Assembly (NCBI GenBank): GCA_027452065.1
Contig: DAIDHC010000230.1
Coordinates: 1-57,518 of the forward strand
Direction of reading: 5' to 3'
DNA length: 57,518 bases
Source: Bryobacterales bacterium
GTDB taxonomy: Bacteria > Acidobacteriota > Terriglobia > Bryobacterales > Bryobacteraceae
Below are positions 8,265 through 16,710 of this stretch, piece by piece (position 1 is the stretch's first letter; each line of letters opens with the position of its first letter). The notes under the pieces are model-generated. The model was not told where the DNA came from. It did no database searches and saw only the letters and a program-made list of their open reading frames with translations. A program made the translations under genes and the position numbers.

Positions 8265-8620
8265 CGGAGGAAGAGATCCGGCAGTTTCTGGAAGACTACG
8301 GCTATCCGGCGCACGTGGTGCGGGCGGGGCGGGCGGGGCTGATTGCGGCGTGGCGGCGATTTGTCGAGCAGGTGGAGAGAGGGTATCCGCTGGGGCTGGA
8401 GGAGTACCGGAACGATCTGGACGTGCGGGGGATCATCGGGCAGATCGGCGCGGCCGGTGAGGTGGCTTCGCTGGACGAAAGGCTGCGGGCGATGCTGGTG
8501 GAGACGGAGCGGAGGGTTTGGGAGAGCGCGTCGAGGGAGGATTTCTGGGTATATGGGTACCCGGCGAACGCGCCGGAAGGGCTGAGGGAGGACTTGCGGG
8601 CGGAGGGGATTCTTCCGTAA
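8261..8620 (+). CDS. Small acidic cytosolic protein, candidate immunity partner
   Basis: 119 residues, no signal peptide or membrane segment, mostly helical and acidic ([20 protein letters not shown] at the start; LEEYRNDLDVRGII in the middle; a long helix with SLDERLRAMLVETERRVWE). It overlaps the preceding membrane-anchored gene by 4 bases, so the two are translationally coupled. Size, charge and pairing fit an immunity or antitoxin protein, but I recognise no named immunity family, and it could equally be a companion of a housekeeping secreted RNase. Confidence 0.65.
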   Translation: MTEEEIRQFLEDYGYPAHVVRAGRAGLIAAWRRFVEQVERGYPLGLEEYRNDLDVRGIIGQIGAAGEVASLDERLRAMLVETERRVWESASREDFWVYGYPANAPEGLREDLRAEGILP

Positions 8621-8640
8621 AAGCGCCCGGGGGCGCGGCG

Positions 8641-9414
8641 TCAGTCGTGGGCGTGTTCTTTGAGTTCTTCGGGGAAGACGGCGTAGCCGGAGGGCGGCTC
8701 GAAGATGCCGCGGAGCAACTCGAGGCGGCGGCGGAGATGGCGGCTGGGAAGCTGGCGGGGGCCGGTGTCGACGTCGATGTCGCAACAGATGCCGTGGAGA
8801 TAGAGGGTCAGGGTGTCGATGAAGCTTTGGCGGGCGTATTCCTGAAAAGCCTTGGAGTTGGCCCGGGGGACGGCTTCGCGGCGAAGCAGAGCCTGTTTGA
8901 GGCGCCAGCTTTCTTCATCCACCTCGCCGTGAACGGTGGCTTTGATTTCCTCGCGCAGCAGGGTGGCGTAGCGGCCGCGGGCGTCTTCCGGGCAGCGGCC
9001 TTCGATGAGGGCGGCGATGCCACGGTAGAAGCGGTAATGGTATTCGGCGACTTCCTGGTCTTTGAGGGCGAAGACCAGCACTTCCTGCTTGTCGAGGGAG
9101 AGCTGGGAGGCCCAGGAGAGGCGGTTTTCCGGGGGTTTTTCGGTGCAGATGAAATCGCTCGACCGGCCGCCGGCGGACTGGCGGGCGCGTTCAAGATAGG
9201 GAACCAGAATGATCGAAATTTTGGGGAGGACGGCGGAGATCGAGGGCGGAAGAGCGGCGATGGGCTCCTCGAGGTACTCCTTGAGGTCCTCGTCACTCAT
9301 GGGAACGGAGGCACAGAAATAGGAAAAGGTGTTGCTGAGAGGGATCATGTCGTCGCGGAAGCGTTCCGCGAACTGGCCCACGCTCAGCTTGGACAGGTTC
9401 GATTGCGCGGACAT
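8641..9414 (-). CDS. Conserved-looking cytosolic protein of unknown function
   Basis: 257 residues from the ATG at 9414, preceded on its strand by a purine-rich AGGGGCAA site and a TACACT box that could be a -10 element. No signal peptide. The sequence is rich in helix with regularly placed charged residues: FAERFRDDMIPLSNTFSYF, EDLKEYLEEPIAALPPSI, a block with HYRFYRGIAALIEGRCPEDARGRY, and a final RRRLELLRGIFEPPSGYAVF. It is a well-formed protein without motifs I can name. It is convergent with the toxin-like pair (20 bases apart). Confidence 0.75.
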   Translation of the reverse strand: MSAQSNLSKLSVGQFAERFRDDMIPLSNTFSYFCASVPMSDEDLKEYLEEPIAALPPSISAVLPKISIILVPYLERARQSAGGRSSDFICTEKPPENRLSWASQLSLDKQEVLVFALKDQEVAEYHYRFYRGIAALIEGRCPEDARGRYATLLREEIKATVHGEVDEESWRLKQALLRREAVPRANSKAFQEYARQSFIDTLTLYLHGICCDIDVDTGPRQLPSRHLRRRLELLRGIFEPPSGYAVFPEELKEHAHD

Positions 9415-9461
9415 CGATTGGTTGCCCCTAGTGTAACAGAAGCCCGCCGGGAGCCCCGTGA

Positions 9462-10814
9462 TTAAAGGAAGGGGATGAGTCGGGAAAGCTCGCGATGGAG
9501 GCCTTTGGTGAAAAACACCGCGATCAGCAGCAGCCAGCCGAGGGCGGCTGAGTTTCCGTGGATGAGCTCGCCGGCCCAGAGGAAGGAAGGCGGCGGCCAG
9601 CCGGCGGGGAACCAGTGCTGGTAGTAGTCCAGAGCTTGCCAGGAGGGGGTCCGCGAGAAAATTCCGTCGATGCAGACGGCGGCACTCACGCCCCACAGGG
9701 CCAGGACGGCGAGGAGGCGCAGGCGATCGAGTTTCGCGCCGCGGATGGCCCAATGGAAGGCGAAAATCACCAGGAAAGGCATGGTCCAACAGAGATAGCG
9801 GCCCGGTGGACAATCGCCGTCGCTGGCGGGGATCAAGGCGAAGGGGAGGCAACTGAGTACGACGCCGCCGGCCAAGACGGCGAGGCGGCGCTTGCCGGGA
9901 TCGCGCCAGCCGCGCCGGATGAGGTAGGGCACGGACCAGAACGCCAACAGGACGAAGGGCTGAGCGGGGGCGATGCCGTGGGTTCTATCAAAGAAAAGAC
10001 GCCAGAATCGCTCCCACGATCCGGCCAGAGTAAGGGTAGCGGCGGCCGGGGCGGCGGTGAGGGGGGCGTGGCGGAAGACGTGCCAGCTCAGGACGGCTTC
10101 GGCTGCGAGGCCGAGGACGAGCGGCGCAAGAAACCAGGAAGTTCTCCGTAAGTTATTGTTTGTAAAGGCGATCCATGCCAGGAAAACGGCCGGCCCGAGG
10201 AAGCGGAAATAGAGAAATGGCAGGTAGGCGAGACAGGCTCCGCAGAGCATGGCAAGCAGCGGCGCCGGTCGCGGACGGACGGCGACCGCGTAGCAAACCA
10301 TGGCCAGCGTAGCGCCCGGCACCTCGGTATAGATGTGGGCGCTGTAAATCTCCCAAACGGGTAGAGTGATCAACATCAGGCCGGCCAGGGTGCCGAGGGC
10401 GGATCCGAAGGCAGCCTCGGCGCAGGAGGCTAAAACAAGCGCGGCGCCAATGCCGCCGGCGACCAGAAACCACGATATCCAGCGGGGCCCTCCCAGCCAG
10501 AAAGGGATGGCGAGCAGAATGGGAAAACCGATGCCGTGTTCGGGGCCGAGATAGGCGCTCTGCAGGGATTCTTCCGGGTGCTGGCGCGGAAGGGAGGTGA
10601 GTCCGAGCTTCCGGAAATCGCCGGCCCGATAATTGTTGGCTTCGTTGAAGTCGCCGTCCTGGAGCAGCGAGAGCACGCTCATCAGATAATGAGGCTCGTC
10701 GCCGCCGCGCGGGGCGTAGCCGCCGACCGGATGTTGGTAAAGAAAAGCGATCAGGGCGTAGAGGAGTGCCCGAGCCGGCCAGACCACGTGCGGCGGCGTC
10801 CGGGGCGCGAGCAT
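9462..10814 (-). CDS. Multi-spanning membrane protein, probable GT-C family glycosyltransferase
   Basis: 450 residues with about ten hydrophobic helices. Near residues 38-43 is G-D-E-P-H-Y in the first extracytoplasmic loop, the acidic (D-E) loop motif of polyprenyl-phosphate-dependent GT-C glycosyltransferases. After it come DGDFNEANNY and a series of helices such as FLVAGGIGAALVLASC. Such enzymes add sugars to lipid A, protein or polymers on the periplasmic side. The divergent neighbour is lpxB, so a role in LPS or surface sugar decoration is reasonable but inferred. Substrate unknown. Confidence 0.75.
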   Translation of the reverse strand: MLAPRTPPHVVWPARALLYALIAFLYQHPVGGYAPRGGDEPHYLMSVLSLLQDGDFNEANNYRAGDFRKLGLTSLPRQHPEESLQSAYLGPEHGIGFPILLAIPFWLGGPRWISWFLVAGGIGAALVLASCAEAAFGSALGTLAGLMLITLPVWEIYSAHIYTEVPGATLAMVCYAVAVRPRPAPLLAMLCGACLAYLPFLYFRFLGPAVFLAWIAFTNNNLRRTSWFLAPLVLGLAAEAVLSWHVFRHAPLTAAPAAATLTLAGSWERFWRLFFDRTHGIAPAQPFVLLAFWSVPYLIRRGWRDPGKRRLAVLAGGVVLSCLPFALIPASDGDCPPGRYLCWTMPFLVIFAFHWAIRGAKLDRLRLLAVLALWGVSAAVCIDGIFSRTPSWQALDYYQHWFPAGWPPPSFLWAGELIHGNSAALGWLLLIAVFFTKGLHRELSRLIPFL

Positions 10815-10899
10815 TGTGGTTCAGTATACGCCCGGCGCGCACGAACATTGAAGACCCCGATCAAAAGATCCGGAGTTGGCTTGCTAGACTCAAGTTGAG

Positions 10900-12069
10900 A
10901 TGGGCGCTCGACTTTTGGTGTCGGCCGGGGAAGCATCGGGCGATCTGTATGCGGCGTCGCTGGTGGAGGCGTTGAAGCGGCGCGAGGCGGGGCTGAGGTG
11001 CTTCGGGTGCGCGGGGCCGCGGATGCGGGCGGCGGGGGTGGAGGCGGTGGTGGAAGCGGAGAGCCTGGCGGTGGCGGGCCTGGTGGAGGTGGTGCGTCAC
11101 ATTCCGCGGATCCATGGGGAGTACCGGCGGCTGGTTCGGGCGGCGGAGCGGGAGCGGCCCCAGGCGGCAGTGCTGACGGACAGCCCGGACTTTCATCTGA
11201 GACTGGCTAAGAAGCTGAAGAAGTTAGGGATACCTGTCATATACCTGGTGGCTCCGCAGGTTTGGGCGTGGCGCCGCGGGCGGCTGCGGGCAATGAAGCG
11301 GACCATTGCGCGGCTGCTGTGCATTTTCCCTTTTGAGCCGGAGTTCTTTGCACGGAACGGGATGCCGGCGACCTATATCGGGCATCCGCTGACGCGGCTG
11401 GTGCGGGCGTCGGCGGGGCGGGCGGAGCTGAGGCGGAGATACGGATTGCGCGAGGGGGAGCCGTTTGTTGTGCTGCTGCCGGGCAGCCGGGCGGGGGAAA
11501 TGGAGAGGCATCTGCCGCACCTTTTGGACGCGGCGGAGCGGATGCGGGCGGCGCGGGAGTGCCGTTTCGCGCTTTCTTTGCCCGCGGGGTTCGGGGCGCG
11601 GGCGGCGTTGACAAATTTTGAGGAACGCTTTGCCCGCTCGGCCATCCAAGTGTTTGAAGGGGAGACGTGGGATCTCATTGCCTGCGCCGACCTTGCCTTT
11701 GCCGCCAGCGGCACCGTGACGGTGGAGGCAGCGTTGCTGGGCACCCCGATGGTGACCTTTTACCGCGTAACAGCGCTGAGCTGGCTGTTGGGCAAGCTGC
11801 TGGTGCGTGTTCCGTTCTACTCGATGGTGAACCTGCTGGCCGGGCGGATGGTGGCGCCGGAACTGATGCAATCGGAAATGACAGGGGAGCGGCTGGCCGA
11901 AGAAGGGCTGAGGCTGCTCGGCGAGGCCGGAGCGAGTGAGCGGGCGCGCGCCGGGCTGCGAGAGGTGGCGGAAGCGCTGGCGGGGGAGGGTGATCCGATC
12001 GAAACCGCGGCGTCGGTGGTGGCTGGGTTGTTGGACGTGCAGCGCGCAACGGCCTGCGCGGTGAGCTGA
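10900..12069 (+). CDS. lpxB: Lipid-A-disaccharide synthase
   Basis: 389 residues, normal length. LpxB (GT19) joins UDP-2,3-diacylglucosamine and lipid X to make the lipid A disaccharide at the inner membrane. Diagnostic blocks: SAGEASGDLYAA (residues 6-17), FGCAGPRMRAAG, DSPDFHLRLAKKLKK, YLVAPQVWAWRRGR, FEPEFFARNGMPATYIGHPL, LLPGSRAGEMERHLP and ASGTVTVEAALLGTPMV. A TAGACT box lies about 17 bases upstream of the ATG. It indicates an LPS-bearing outer membrane. Confidence 0.97.
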   Translation: MGARLLVSAGEASGDLYAASLVEALKRREAGLRCFGCAGPRMRAAGVEAVVEAESLAVAGLVEVVRHIPRIHGEYRRLVRAAERERPQAAVLTDSPDFHLRLAKKLKKLGIPVIYLVAPQVWAWRRGRLRAMKRTIARLLCIFPFEPEFFARNGMPATYIGHPLTRLVRASAGRAELRRRYGLREGEPFVVLLPGSRAGEMERHLPHLLDAAERMRAARECRFALSLPAGFGARAALTNFEERFARSAIQVFEGETWDLIACADLAFAASGTVTVEAALLGTPMVTFYRVTALSWLLGKLLVRVPFYSMVNLLAGRMVAPELMQSEMTGERLAEEGLRLLGEAGASERARAGLREVAEALAGEGDPIETAASVVAGLLDVQRATACAVS

Positions 12070-12077
12070 AAATCAGG

Positions 12078-14078
12078 ATGGGAACGGTCAGAATGATCGA
12101 GTGTGTAAGACGCCGGAGCTACCGGCTGGCGCTGTTGGGAATGGCCGCGATGGCGGCGTTGCCGTATGCGGCGGCGCAGGACCGCGACCGCGGCGGGCGG
12201 ATCGATGTGACGCATTACGCCATCGATCTGGAAATCAATCCGCGGACGCAGACGTTGAGCGCGACGGCGAAGCTGGACTACAAGGCGCTGGATGACGACA
12301 GCTCAACGGTGACGCTGGAGCTGAACAACGCACTTAACGTATCGAAGGTGGTGGACGGGCAGGGGCGGGAGATCCAGAGCTCGCGGACGATGCAGGATTT
12401 CGGGCTGCGGCTGAGCATGCCGGAGCCGACCAAGAAGGGCGCGGGCGGGACGCTGAGCCTCACCTATGACGGGCGGCTGACAGGCAAGGAGGATTCGCCG
12501 GTATTCGGCATCCGCTTCGCGGCAATTCACCAGGATTTCGCCTACCTGATGTACCCGGCGCGCTGGTTTCCGGTGGCGGGGTACACGACAGACCGGTTCA
12601 CGGCGGACCTGAAGGTGACGGTGCCGTCGGGATTCAAGGTGATCGCCAGCGGCGATGAGAAGACGGACGCGGGCGGGGACAAGACGATCTACTCGTTCCA
12701 CACCACGCAGGCGAGCTTTCCGGGGAGCCTCGCGGTGGTGCAGGGGAATCCGCAGCAGGTGCAGGCGGGCGGCGTGGCGACGAGCTTTTATTTGCGGGAG
12801 CGCAAGGCGCTGGCCAACGTTTACGGGGAAGAGATCGGGAAGGTGATGACATTTCTCACCAGCATTTACGGGCTGGCGCCGCAGGCCAACCTGACGGTTG
12901 TGGAGACCGAGGACGGGACGCCGAACGGGTACGCGGCGCCGGGAATTCTGTTTCTGTCGCCAGGGGCGATCACCGAGAGGGTGAACACGCGGCTGCTGGT
13001 GAACCAGATTGCGCGGCAGTGGTGGGGAGTGCTGGTGTCGCCTTCGAGCCGGAACCATTTGTGGCTGACCAACGGGCAGGCGCGCTACGCGGAGTTGCTT
13101 TACATTGAGCACACCGATGGGCCGGGCGCGTTCCAGCAGGCGGTCCGGGACACGTACATCGAAGCGCTGACGGTGGAGCAGCCGCCGTTGATTCAGGCAG
13201 GGCGGCTGGAGGATTATTCGCCCGAATACTGGGCGCTGACAGCGGGCAAGGGCGCGGCGGTGTTGAACATGCTGCGCAGCGTGATGGGCGACACGAATTT
13301 TTTGAAACTGCTGAAGGCGTTTCCGGACCAGTTTGCCTGGAAGCCGGCGAGCACGGCGGATTTCGAGAGCATGGCCAGCAATCTTTATGGCCAGAACATC
13401 CGCTATTTCTTCCTGCAGTGGATCGACTCGAGCGGAGCGCCGCAGTTCAAGCTGGACTACACGGTGTTCCGCACGCAGAAGGGGTTCCGCGTGGTGGGCA
13501 AGGTGAGCCAGGACCTGGACACGTTCCACATGCCGGTGGATCTGGAGATCGACACGGAGGGCAATCCGGAGCACCAGCGGATTGACGTGGTGGGCAGCTC
13601 GACCGAGTTCACCATCGACACATTCGGAAAGCCGAAGACGGTGAAAGTGGACCCGGGCGAGAAGGTGCTGCACTACACGGACAACATTCGCGTGGCGGTG
13701 GCGATCCGGCGGGGCGAGCAGTTTGTGGAGGTGGGCGAGTTCGTCGAGGCGCTGAAGGAGTTTCAGAAGGCGCTGGACGTGCATCGGAACAGCTCGCTGG
13801 CGCATTACCGGATTGCCGAGGTGTTTTTCCGGCAGAATAATTTCCAGTCGGCGGCCAATGAGTTTCGAGAGGCGCTGAACGGGGACCTGGATCCGAAGTG
13901 GATCGAGGTGTGGGCGCACATCAATCTGGGGAAGATATTCGACATCACGGGGAGCCGGGACCGGGCGGTGAACGAATACAACCTGGCGATCCGGACGCAC
14001 GACAACACGTCGGGGGCGCAGGAGCAGGCGGCGAAGTATTTGCGGAAGCCGTTCGAGCAGAAGTCGCCGGACACGTAG
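12078..14078 (+). CDS. M1 aminopeptidase-like protein with destroyed zinc site and C-terminal TPRs
   Basis: 666 residues with a signal peptide (hydrophobic about residues 15-34, cleavage near AAAQ). Residues 45-280 follow the M1 N-terminal beta domain; the catalytic-domain-like part contains N-Q-I-A-R-QWWG at residues 309-317 and WLTNGQARYAE around 332. M1 enzymes have HExxH-x18-E. Here the spacing is exact but first His is Asn309, catalytic Glu is Gln310, second His is Arg313 and the third ligand Glu is Asn332, so zinc binding should be abolished. The end (about 545-660) carries TPR-like helices (GEFVEALKEFQKAL, SLAHYRIAEVFFRQNNF). A secreted scaffold or binding protein is the likely role (inference). 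It starts 8 bases after lpxB. Confidence 0.9.
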   Translation: MGTVRMIECVRRRSYRLALLGMAAMAALPYAAAQDRDRGGRIDVTHYAIDLEINPRTQTLSATAKLDYKALDDDSSTVTLELNNALNVSKVVDGQGREIQSSRTMQDFGLRLSMPEPTKKGAGGTLSLTYDGRLTGKEDSPVFGIRFAAIHQDFAYLMYPARWFPVAGYTTDRFTADLKVTVPSGFKVIASGDEKTDAGGDKTIYSFHTTQASFPGSLAVVQGNPQQVQAGGVATSFYLRERKALANVYGEEIGKVMTFLTSIYGLAPQANLTVVETEDGTPNGYAAPGILFLSPGAITERVNTRLLVNQIARQWWGVLVSPSSRNHLWLTNGQARYAELLYIEHTDGPGAFQQAVRDTYIEALTVEQPPLIQAGRLEDYSPEYWALTAGKGAAVLNMLRSVMGDTNFLKLLKAFPDQFAWKPASTADFESMASNLYGQNIRYFFLQWIDSSGAPQFKLDYTVFRTQKGFRVVGKVSQDLDTFHMPVDLEIDTEGNPEHQRIDVVGSSTEFTIDTFGKPKTVKVDPGEKVLHYTDNIRVAVAIRRGEQFVEVGEFVEALKEFQKALDVHRNSSLAHYRIAEVFFRQNNFQSAANEFREALNGDLDPKWIEVWAHINLGKIFDITGSRDRAVNEYNLAIRTHDNTSGAQEQAAKYLRKPFEQKSPDT

Positions 14079-14139
14079 AGACAAACGGCGGGGCGGAACG
14101 GCTACACTCGAAGAAGCGCGGGCGGGAAGCGCGTTGTTG

Positions 14140-14215
14140 GGGCCCTTAGCTCAGCGGTTAGAGCAGTGGACTCATAATCCATTGGTCGTAGGTTCAAATC
14201 CTACAGGGCCCACCA
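14140..14215 (+). tRNA. tRNA-Ile2 (anticodon CAT, lysidine-modified type)
   Basis: A 76-base cloverleaf with encoded CCA. The acceptor stem GGGCCCT pairs with AGGGCCC, the D arm reads GCTC-AGCGGTTA-GAGC, the anticodon loop is CTCATAA and the T arm is GTAGG-TTCAAAT-CCTAC. The anticodon CAT could be Met or Ile2. The start (CCCTTAGCTCAG-GGTTAGAGC) and the TTGGTC variable region resemble the Ile2 tRNA that TilS converts to lysidine-34 to read AUA, rather than elongator or initiator Met. Confidence 0.9.
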
Positions 14216-14224
14216 AGGTTTCGT

Positions 14225-14239
14225 TGTCCGGCCCGGACA
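14225..14239 (+). terminator. Short hairpin after tRNA-Ile2, possible terminator
   Basis: TGTCC-GGCCC-GGACA forms a five-pair stem with a five-base loop (or seven pairs if the loop closes), 9 bases after the tRNA. There is no T-run behind it, so it may serve only in processing or be incidental. Confidence 0.3.
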
Positions 14240-14273
14240 CATGGGTGACGCGAAGGCGCGCGTGCGGGGCGAT

Positions 14274-15707
14274 TTAGCGGCCGGCGAAGGTGGTTCTCAT
14301 GAGGAAGACTTCGTAGGGGTTCCAGGTGGACATGGTGAAGTAGAGCGTTATGGAGCCGTCGGGGGCGCGGGTGAATTTGTCGATTAAGTAGGGGCCGTAG
14401 GGGACGCCGCGGGCGTCGCGTTCTTCGCCCCAGGGCTGGTTGTCGCGCTTGCGGAGAACGGGGATGACGGTGCGGCGGATGGGGTCCTCGCCGGGGCGGT
14501 GGACGAGTTTGAGGGCCCAGGGGTTTTCGGGGCCGAAGATGGGGATGGGCGGGGACCAGGGGCCCCAGGGCTGGGGGGCGAGGCGGACGGCGATGTTGCC
14601 GTACATCAGGACGAACTGGCGGAGCGCCGGATTCCAGAGGACGGTGTGGTTGCCGACGTTGGCTTCGCCGTCGAGCAGAGGAGCGGCCTGGGTCTCGTCC
14701 TTCGACCAGCTTTGGACGCCGCCGCGGCCGGAGTAGTAAAACCATTTCGCTGTGCCGGCCTCAACGTCGGAGGCGGCGAAGGCGGCGAGGTAGAGGTTGC
14801 TGCGGTTGTAGCGAAATGAGCTGCCGAAGACGAGGACAACGGGCGAGGCGCCGCGGAGCTCGGCGGGGAGACCGGAGGAGACGCCGCTGGCCTGGAGCGC
14901 GGCCGCGTCCATGACGGTGACCGGGTTGAACATGAACTTGCCGGGGCCGGCGGTTTCATCGCCGGGGTTGGCGACATCGGGAACGGGAGGGTGCGAGGAG
15001 ACGGTGCTCAGACGCTCGAACAGAGGCGGGTTGCGGTCGCTCCAATCACTGACCGGGCGGCGCGACTTGGCAAGAATCGACTCCAGCGCCAGGTGCGGCT
15101 TGCCGTCCTGAATTTTCACGACATAGAACATGTACAAGGTGCCGTGGTAGTCGAAGGCGCCGCTGGGAGTTTCAAAAGGACCAACGCCCTCGCCGTCGCG
15201 GAGGCCTCCAATGTAGGTCTGCTGGTAGCGGGGCTCGCCGGGCTCGGGGCTGGGGTTTTCATAGAGGCGCAATGCGGGGCAGCCTTCCATGCTGACCGCG
15301 GGGTGGCGCTCGCCGCGCTCGATGCGTTCGGCGACCTGCTCGATGTAATGGCACTGGCTGAAGTCCTGGTTGGGAATGTAGCCGATGCTGTCGCCGCCGC
15401 CGGAGCCTTTGGCCAGGAAGTAGCGGTCGCCGAAGCGGGGAAGCCGGAAGGCGCCGATCGAGTCGCCAAACAGGATGAGGATCTTGTCGGGGTAGACGAC
15501 CGGATAGCCGAGATCGGCGCCGACCAGGCCGGCGCGGGACATGGTGCGGCCGGGGGTGAAGTCGGTGAAGAGGCTGCCGCCGGCGAACATCTGAAAATTT
15601 TCGCCGGTGAGCTGGACGACGGGGACGGTGCTGCCCGGCTTCCAGGAGGGCGCCTGCGTCCATGCCGGAGCGCAGGCGAGGAGAAGGACGAACAGAGCGC
15701 GGGGCAA
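14274..15707 (-). CDS. Secreted DUF4185 domain protein
   Basis: 477 residues from a TTG at 15707, 4 bases beyond the stop of the aldo/keto reductase gene, giving a clean signal peptide (MPRALFVLLLACAPAWTQA). A longer upstream frame exists but overlaps that gene and lacks homology. The body is five-bladed-propeller-like, as in glycosidase-fold families: ILILFGDSIGAFR, YHGTLYMFYVV, MFNPVTVMDAAA, WYYSGRGG-like KWFYYSGRGG and GPYLIDKFTRAPDGSITLYFTMSTWNPYEVFLMRT. DUF4185 proteins are thought to act on or bind carbohydrates; the enzymatic role is not established. It ends a three-gene operon. Confidence 0.85.
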   Translation of the reverse strand: MPRALFVLLLACAPAWTQAPSWKPGSTVPVVQLTGENFQMFAGGSLFTDFTPGRTMSRAGLVGADLGYPVVYPDKILILFGDSIGAFRLPRFGDRYFLAKGSGGGDSIGYIPNQDFSQCHYIEQVAERIERGERHPAVSMEGCPALRLYENPSPEPGEPRYQQTYIGGLRDGEGVGPFETPSGAFDYHGTLYMFYVVKIQDGKPHLALESILAKSRRPVSDWSDRNPPLFERLSTVSSHPPVPDVANPGDETAGPGKFMFNPVTVMDAAALQASGVSSGLPAELRGASPVVLVFGSSFRYNRSNLYLAAFAASDVEAGTAKWFYYSGRGGVQSWSKDETQAAPLLDGEANVGNHTVLWNPALRQFVLMYGNIAVRLAPQPWGPWSPPIPIFGPENPWALKLVHRPGEDPIRRTVIPVLRKRDNQPWGEERDARGVPYGPYLIDKFTRAPDGSITLYFTMSTWNPYEVFLMRTTFAGR

Positions 15708-15711
15708 CCGG

Positions 15712-16683
15712 CTAACCTCGGGCGGCAGCGGCGGGCTGGGCGAGAAAGTCGCCGATCTCGCCGATTTCGGCAGGCTCGAGACGGAAATCGGCGGCGCCGA
15801 TGACGCCGGCCAGTTGGGCCGGGGAGCGAAGGCCGACGATGGCGGCGGTGACTTCGGGGCGGCGGAGGGTCCAGGCAATGGCGACCTCACCGGGAGTGCG
15901 GCCGTGGCGGCGGCCGATGGCGCGGAGGCGCTCGACCAGGTCGAGATTGCGGGTCAAGAGCGGCTCCTGGAACTGTGGGGTGCGCTGGCGGAAATCGTCG
16001 GGAGGCATGGAGGCGATGCGCTCACGCGTCATCGCGCCGCTGAGCATACCGGACTTCATGGGCGAGTAAACGATGACGCCGATGTTGTGAGCGGCGACGT
16101 AGGGCAGAGTGGCGTTCTCGATCTCGGGCGAGAGCATGGAGTAGGGCGGCTGGAGCGAAGTGACGGGGGCGATGAGGCGGACGCGCTCGAGCTGCGCGGC
16201 GTTGAAGTTGGAGACGCCGATCCAGCGGACTTTGCCTTCGCGCTGGAGCGCGGCCATCGTCGACCAGCCTTCCTCGATGTCGGCGTCGGGCTCGGGCCAA
16301 TGGATCTGATAGAGGTCGATGACGTCGAGCTTGAGGCGGCGGAGACTGGCCTCGACTTCGGCGCGGATGGAGGCGGCTTTCAGAGACGGGGAGATCTCGC
16401 CGTTTTCATTCCACACGCGCTCGCACTTGGTGAAGATATAGGGCTTGGAGGACAGGCCGGCAACCGCTTTGGCGACCACTTCTTCGGAGTGGCCGAGGCC
16501 GTAGACGGCGGCGGTGTCGATCCAGTTGATGCCGGCGTCGAGCGCGGCGCGAATGGCGGCGATGGAGGCCGAATCATCCTGCGGGCCCCAGGCGAATTTC
16601 CATCCGCCGCCGCCCATCGCCCAGGCTCCGACGCCGAGCGGACTGATTCGCAGATCACTGTTTCCGAGTTGACGGTATTGCAT
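15712..16683 (-). CDS. Aldo/keto reductase
   Basis: 323 residues, standard length, cytosolic NADPH-dependent TIM-barrel oxidoreductase. The catalytic tetrad is visible: Asp in WIDTAAVYG, Tyr in the same block, Lys in YIFTKCERV and His in DLYQIHWPEPD. The cofactor end (AIVGLRSPAQLAG) is typical. Start MQYRQLGNSDLRISPLGVGAWAMGG matches the family. It sits between a Tat-exported TIM-barrel sugar epimerase-like gene and the DUF4185 gene, suggesting a sugar oxidation or reduction step. Confidence 0.95.
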   Translation of the reverse strand: MQYRQLGNSDLRISPLGVGAWAMGGGGWKFAWGPQDDSASIAAIRAALDAGINWIDTAAVYGLGHSEEVVAKAVAGLSSKPYIFTKCERVWNENGEISPSLKAASIRAEVEASLRRLKLDVIDLYQIHWPEPDADIEEGWSTMAALQREGKVRWIGVSNFNAAQLERVRLIAPVTSLQPPYSMLSPEIENATLPYVAAHNIGVIVYSPMKSGMLSGAMTRERIASMPPDDFRQRTPQFQEPLLTRNLDLVERLRAIGRRHGRTPGEVAIAWTLRRPEVTAAIVGLRSPAQLAGVIGAADFRLEPAEIGEIGDFLAQPAAAARG

Positions 16684-16710
16684 CGTATTAGTTTGGATGA
16701 TTGCGCGCCG

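Noticed and set aside
8518..9465. A 315-codon + strand frame over the unknown 257-residue gene
   Set aside because: Glycine/alanine/valine-rich composition without motifs; the minus frame has a better start, promoter-like box and normal amino-acid use.
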